Below are positions 60,011-64,000 of a stretch of DNA of 64,000 nucleotides, in pieces (within the stretch, counting starts at the first letter, position 1; each line of letters begins with the position of its first letter). The translations under genes were made by a program, and so were the position numbers. Under the pieces are notes generated by a model. That model was not told the origin of the DNA, searched no databases, and saw only the letters and a program-made list of their open reading frames with translations. Source of the DNA: CAITWF01 sp038231575 (GTDB taxonomy: Bacteria > Verrucomicrobiota > Verrucomicrobiia > Opitutales > Opitutaceae); NCBI GenBank assembly GCA_038231575.1, contig JBBRLB010000010.1, forward strand, positions 1 through 64,000. Direction: 5' to 3'.

Positions 60011-62575
60011 ATGAAACTCCCCCGCCTCATCTTCGTCGCGTGGCTTGGCCTCGGTTTGGTCCGGGCGCAATCCACGTCTCCGGCCAACCCGCGTCCGCTG
60101 GCGCGCGGTCCAGCTTGGGTTTACGCCGCCGCGCAACCGGACGATTTCCCGCTCGCGACGGCGGCGGGCGCCGCGCCGATCGTTTTTTCGACGGACGACT
60201 TTAAGGTCGTCACCCTGGCCGCGCACGATCTCGCGGCCGACATCGAACAGGTCACGGGTCAAAAGCCGGCGCTGCGGCCTGCTTCCACGTTCAGCCAGAT
60301 GGGCGGCGGACGCGGACCGATCGTCGTCGTTGGCACGCTGGGGCAAAGTCCCTTGATCGACGAACTCGCGCGGGCGGGAAAATTCGACAGCAGTGAACTG
60401 CGCGGCGCGTGGGAAAGTTTTCTCATCGCGACCGTCGCCCATCCGTGGCCCGGCATTCCCTCCGCCCTTGTGATTGCCGGCAGCGACCGAAGGGGCACGG
60501 CGTTCGGCGTCTACGAGCTGTCGCAGGCGATCGGCGTATCCCCGTGGCATTGGTGGGCCGACCTCGCCCCGGAAAAGCAGCCGGCGCTGCACGTCGCCGC
60601 CGGCACGCGCCGCTTCGGGCCGCCGTCGGTGAAGTATCGCGGCATCTTCATCAACGACGAGGACTGGGGACTGCACGTGTGGGCGAAAAACAATTTTGAG
60701 CCTGAGCACGGTGGCATCGGCCCGAAGACCTACGCGAAAGTTTTCGAACTCCTGCTCCGGCTCAAAGCCAACACCCTCTGGCCCGCGATGCACGCGGTCT
60801 CGAAGCCGTTCAACGCCTTCGCCGAAAACGCGCCGCTCGCCGACGCCTATGCGATCGTGATGGGGTCGTCGCACGCCGAGCCGATGCTCCGCAATAACGT
60901 CGGCGAGTGGCCACATGATCGCGACAAGGATTACAACTACCTCACGAATCGCGACGGCGTGTTGAAATACTGGGACGAGCGCGTCGCCGCCAACGGCCGT
61001 TACGAAAATATCTACACGCTCGGCATGCGCGGCATTCACGACTCCGTGATGCAGGGTCCGAAGACCAACCCCGAGCGCATCGCTACCCTGGAAAAAATCT
61101 TTGCCGACCAGCGCGCGCTGCTGGCCAAACATGTTCGCCCCGACCTCGAGCATGTGCCGCAGATTTTCTGCGCCTACAAGGAAGTGCTCCCGCTTTATCG
61201 CGGCGGCCTGCGCGTGCCGGACGACGTGACGGTGATGTTTCCCGACGACAATTTCGGCTACATCCGCGATTTTCCGGCGGCGAGCGAGCGCAACCGCGCC
61301 GGCGGCTTCGGCGTTTACTATCACCTCTCGTATCTCGGTGCCCCGATGAGCGACCTCTGGCTCAGCACCACTCCGCCGGCGCTCGTGTGGGAGGAAATGA
61401 CGAAGGCCTACGACGCCGGCGCGCGCACGATCTGGATCGCCAACATCGGCGACCTTAAACCCGCGGAGATCGACATGGAATTTTTCCTGCAACTCGCATG
61501 GGACATCAAGCGCTGGCGCCGCGATAATCTGGACGATTTCCTGCCCGAGTGGGCCGCGCGCGAATTCGGTGCAGGTCAAGCGAAGGAAATCGCGGCGATC
61601 ATGCGCGACTACTATCAGCTAAACTTTCAGCGCAAGCCCGAGCATCTCCAATGGTGGATGCCGAAAGATCCACCGCGCGCGGGCACCCTCAGCGATGACG
61701 AGGTGAGGGAGAGGCTCGCCGCGTTCGAAGCCCTGCGCTATCGTCTGGCCGTTGTCGGAAGCGGGATTCCGGAATGGCAGGCGGGGGCGTTTTATGAACT
61801 CGTCGCCTACCCGGTGTTCGGTGCGCGGCTGGCGAACGAACGTTTTTTCCTGGGCGAACGCGGCGAGGTCCCGGGCGCCACCATGGCCGGGGAGGCGCTG
61901 CGCGAGATAACGAAATTCTATAACGAGGGCATCGTCGGCGGAAAGTGGCGCGGGATCATGGCGCTCGAACCGGCCGACGACGATTGGAAGTCGATGCGCA
62001 TTGCGCGTTGGGAAACGCCGAAATATTCACGACCGACTCCGCCGACTCCCGGCACCGGTGGCGTGATCTCGCTCGAAGCCGAGCGCTTTACGCGCAAGAC
62101 GGATCGGGTCGGCGCCGCGTGGGAACGCATCCCGGGCCTTGGCCGCACCGGGGAAGGATCGGTCGCGGTGTTTCCGACGACCGCGGTGAGCATCGCGCCC
62201 GAAAAACTTGTGGCGGATGCACCGCGTCTCGACTACGAAGTGAGCTTCGGCGCCGCGGGCGAATTTCCCGTCACCGTTTATCTCGTGCCTGCGCACCCAA
62301 TTGCGAATAGCGCGTTGCGCTTCGCGCTCGCGCTGGACGACGCGGCACCACAGATCGTCGCGCTCGAATTCAAAGACGGCGCGGCCGAGTGGGCGCAAGG
62401 CGTGCTCAACAACACGCGCACCGCCAAAGCCACGCTTCACGTGCCTTCGCCCGGTGCGCACACGCTGAAGATTTTCATGGTGGATGCCGGCGTCGTGCTC
62501 GACAAGCTCGTCATCGATTGCGGCGGACTCGTGCCCAGCTACCTTGGTCCGCCCGAAAGTCTCTCCGCGCGGTAG
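60011..62575 (+). CDS. GH115 alpha-glucuronidase (secreted)
   Basis: An 854-residue exported glycoside hydrolase of family GH115, which removes 4-O-methyl-glucuronic acid (and glucuronic acid) from xylan, including from internal residues. The signal peptide ends near GLVRA. Diagnostic parts are VVGTLGQSPLID, GVYELSQAIGVSPWHWWAD, VKYRGIFINDEDWGL, LKANTLWPAMHAVSKPFN and IVMGSSHAEPML. FPDDNFGYIRDFP, GVYYHLSYLGAPMSDLWL and IWIANIGDLKPAE follow. The C-terminal 200 residues are a beta-sandwich (GGVISLEAERFTRK). Length fits the family. It lies after the receptor's terminator, so has its own promoter. Confidence 0.95.
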   Translation: MKLPRLIFVAWLGLGLVRAQSTSPANPRPLARGPAWVYAAAQPDDFPLATAAGAAPIVFSTDDFKVVTLAAHDLAADIEQVTGQKPALRPASTFSQMGGGRGPIVVVGTLGQSPLIDELARAGKFDSSELRGAWESFLIATVAHPWPGIPSALVIAGSDRRGTAFGVYELSQAIGVSPWHWWADLAPEKQPALHVAAGTRRFGPPSVKYRGIFINDEDWGLHVWAKNNFEPEHGGIGPKTYAKVFELLLRLKANTLWPAMHAVSKPFNAFAENAPLADAYAIVMGSSHAEPMLRNNVGEWPHDRDKDYNYLTNRDGVLKYWDERVAANGRYENIYTLGMRGIHDSVMQGPKTNPERIATLEKIFADQRALLAKHVRPDLEHVPQIFCAYKEVLPLYRGGLRVPDDVTVMFPDDNFGYIRDFPAASERNRAGGFGVYYHLSYLGAPMSDLWLSTTPPALVWEEMTKAYDAGARTIWIANIGDLKPAEIDMEFFLQLAWDIKRWRRDNLDDFLPEWAAREFGAGQAKEIAAIMRDYYQLNFQRKPEHLQWWMPKDPPRAGTLSDDEVRERLAAFEALRYRLAVVGSGIPEWQAGAFYELVAYPVFGARLANERFFLGERGEVPGATMAGEALREITKFYNEGIVGGKWRGIMALEPADDDWKSMRIARWETPKYSRPTPPTPGTGGVISLEAERFTRKTDRVGAAWERIPGLGRTGEGSVAVFPTTAVSIAPEKLVADAPRLDYEVSFGAAGEFPVTVYLVPAHPIANSALRFALALDDAAPQIVALEFKDGAAEWAQGVLNNTRTAKATLHVPSPGAHTLKIFMVDAGVVLDKLVIDCGGLVPSYLGPPESLSAR

Positions 62576-62668
62576 CGCCGGGATCCTGTGGTCGCGGCGG
62601 ACTGTCTGGCATATCTTTCCCCGTGAATTCCGCGTGCATCCTCCTCGCTCTCGGGGCAATTTTGCCCC

Positions 62669-64000
62669 GTGAATCCCGCCCGCTTTCTTGCCGCCTTGCT
62701 CGCTTTCACTGCATTACGCGCCGCCGAAGTCACCACGCGGATCACGATCGAGGCCGGCGAGCCCGGCCACGCGGTGAGCCCGCTGCTGCACGGAATTTTT
62801 TTCGAGGACATCAACTATGCCGCCGACGGCGGCCTCTACGCCGAGCTCGTGCAGAACCGCTCGTTCGAGCATGCCGAGTCGCTTTACGCCTGGAGCACCG
62901 TGAGTCGCGGCGCGGAGGGCGGCGTCGAGGTGAGAGCCGACACTCCGCTCAACGCGAAAAATCCGCACTATCTCCGCCTCGACATCGCCAAACCCGGAAA
63001 AGGGTTTGGCGTCGCCAACTCCGGTTACGGCGGGATCCCGTTGAAGCAGGAGGAGAATTATCTCATTTCGATCCGGGTCCGGGGGAATCTTGGCGAAGGC
63101 GGACAATTGCGCGCCGTGCTCGAGGATGAAACGGGTCGGCCGATCGGTGAGAGCTCCCTGTGGCAGGTCCCAACCGGCGACCAACGCGCCAAGCTTGAGG
63201 ATTACAAAAAACAAAACAGCCAGGTTGCGCTTAATCCGCCGGGCGTGATCGGCACTTGGACAAAATTGGAAGGCACGATCAAAAGCACGGCGACCGCGAC
63301 CCACGCGCGGCTGGTGTTGTTTGCGACCGCCGCAGGCCGCGTCGACTTGGATGTCGTTTCACTTTTTCCCGAACACACCTTTAAGGATCGCCGGAATGGT
63401 CTGCGCGCCGATCTCGCGCAGATGCTCGCCGACATGAAGCCGTCGTTCCTGCGTTTTCCCGGCGGCTGCATTGTCGAGGGCATGGACCTCGCCAACCGTT
63501 ACCAGTGGAAGGACTCCATCGGCGACATCGCGGAGCGCCCGCAAAACTGGAATCGCTGGCAGGACGCGATTCGCGGCCAGACCGCGCCGCAATACTACCA
63601 GACCTACGGCCTCGGCTTCCTCGAATATTTCCAGCTCTGCGAAGATCTCGGCTGCGAGCCGATGCCGATCCTGAACTGCGGCATGGCGTGTCAGTTTCAG
63701 AGCAAGCAACTCGTCCCGCTCGACCAACTCGATCCGTTTGTGCAGGATGCGCGCGATCTGATCGAGTTTGCGAATGGCGACGCGTCGACAGTGTGGGGCG
63801 CGAAACGGGCGGCGCTCGGCCATCCCGCGCCGTTCAACCTGAAGCTGCTCGGCGTCGGCAACGAGCAGTGGGGCGAGCAATATTTCGAGCGCTACCCGAT
63901 CTTCTACCAAGCGATCAAGGCGAAGTATCCCGACCTCCGTCTCGTGACGGGCGCGGGCCCCGGCGTCGACGCCGGCGACTCCGATCGGTTCAAACTCGCG
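62669..64000 (+). CDS. GH51 alpha-L-arabinofuranosidase (cut by window edge)
   Basis: The first 444 codons of an exported GH51 enzyme; the frame is open to the edge. The start is GTG at 62669 and opens a signal peptide (VNPARFLAALLAFTALRA). HGIFFEDINYAADGGLYAELVQNRSFE is in the family position. A carbohydrate-binding-like insert covers about residues 80-230. FLRFPGGCIVEG follows, and the acid/base Glu399 lies in GVGNEQWG. The nucleophile Glu should lie beyond the edge. It probably removes arabinose from arabinoxylan, together with GH115. It is 93 bases downstream of GH115 and likely co-transcribed. It is not the source of the relic at 55098, whose signal peptide is different. Confidence 0.92.
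   Translation, partial: MNPARFLAALLAFTALRAAEVTTRITIEAGEPGHAVSPLLHGIFFEDINYAADGGLYAELVQNRSFEHAESLYAWSTVSRGAEGGVEVRADTPLNAKNPHYLRLDIAKPGKGFGVANSGYGGIPLKQEENYLISIRVRGNLGEGGQLRAVLEDETGRPIGESSLWQVPTGDQRAKLEDYKKQNSQVALNPPGVIGTWTKLEGTIKSTATATHARLVLFATAAGRVDLDVVSLFPEHTFKDRRNGLRADLAQMLADMKPSFLRFPGGCIVEGMDLANRYQWKDSIGDIAERPQNWNRWQDAIRGQTAPQYYQTYGLGFLEYFQLCEDLGCEPMPILNCGMACQFQSKQLVPLDQLDPFVQDARDLIEFANGDASTVWGAKRAALGHPAPFNLKLLGVGNEQWGEQYFERYPIFYQAIKAKYPDLRLVTGAGPGVDAGDSDRFKLA

Overview
The window looks like chromosomal DNA of a Verrucomicrobium, most likely an Opitutaceae relative. The G+C content is high. Many enzymes carry signal peptides. TonB-dependent receptors begin the mature protein with the phrase (V/D)xLSPFEV or a carboxypeptidase-like plug extension. 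There are PVC-type dehydrogenase/cytochrome c fusions, twin-arginine Gfo/Idh/MocA proteins, DUF5069, and GntR/LacI-hybrid and AraC regulators. I see no rRNA, tRNA, CRISPR array, prophage or classical insertion sequence. No gene-free stretch exceeds about 300 bases. The right edge cuts a GH51 gene, and the left edge may cut a small minus-strand gene.

Region 1 (164-7341) holds secreted carbohydrate enzymes and accessory proteins: a GH92 mannosidase, an SGNH hydrolase, a beta-propeller protein and a GH109-type Gfo/Idh protein, then DUF4197. Region 2 (7439-8320) is two small conserved genes separated by a long palindromic repeat. Region 3 (8419-21848) is a sialoglycan-utilisation locus: N-acetylneuraminate lyase, a NanM-like mutarotase, a three-gene operon (ferritin-like di-iron protein, PfkB kinase, TIM-barrel protein), two sialidases, a secreted esterase, a large TonB receptor and a GntR/LacI-type regulator. 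Region 4 (21959-25008) holds a secreted protein with a degenerate metallopeptidase motif, a chagasin-like inhibitor and a broken ThuA gene.

Region 5 (25070-29583) is a GH39 glycosidase divergent from an alpha-toroid/pectate-lyase-fold fusion. Region 6 (29590-31826) is glycerol kinase plus glycerol facilitator. Region 7 (31954-39218) is mixed: a kinase-like protein of unknown role, a CAP protein, a rhodanese, a DNA-glycosylase-like pair, an amino-sugar kinase and SIS isomerase pair, a VOC protein and an LpxR-like outer-membrane deacylase. Region 8 (39366-43973) has a TIR/TolB-like/TPR fusion. It also has a DUF4143 ATPase cassette sitting between an intact methyltransferase gene and a duplicated copy of that gene's 3' end.

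Region 9 (44116-46033) is DUF481 and DUF1223. Region 10 (46104-53057) is a PVC dehydrogenase/FG-GAP operon divergent from a DUF6807 and Gfo/Idh pair. Region 11 (53216-64000) has a paralogue of the degenerate metallopeptidase, a relic of a GH51 gene, a GH43-like protein, an AraC regulator divergent from a TonB receptor, a GH115 alpha-glucuronidase and an intact but window-truncated GH51 arabinofuranosidase. Together the last group looks like a glucuronoarabinoxylan-utilisation locus.

The most unusual signals are: (i) the ATPase cassette bounded by gene-end direct repeats, with a hairpin at its start codon; (ii) two paralogous secreted pseudo-peptidases, one next to a peptidase inhibitor; (iii) a palindromic intergenic repeat family with near-perfect 23-24 bp arms; (iv) a TIR-TolB-TPR membrane protein; (v) the di-iron/kinase/TIM operon inside the sialic-acid locus; and (vi) two gene relics made by internal deletion.
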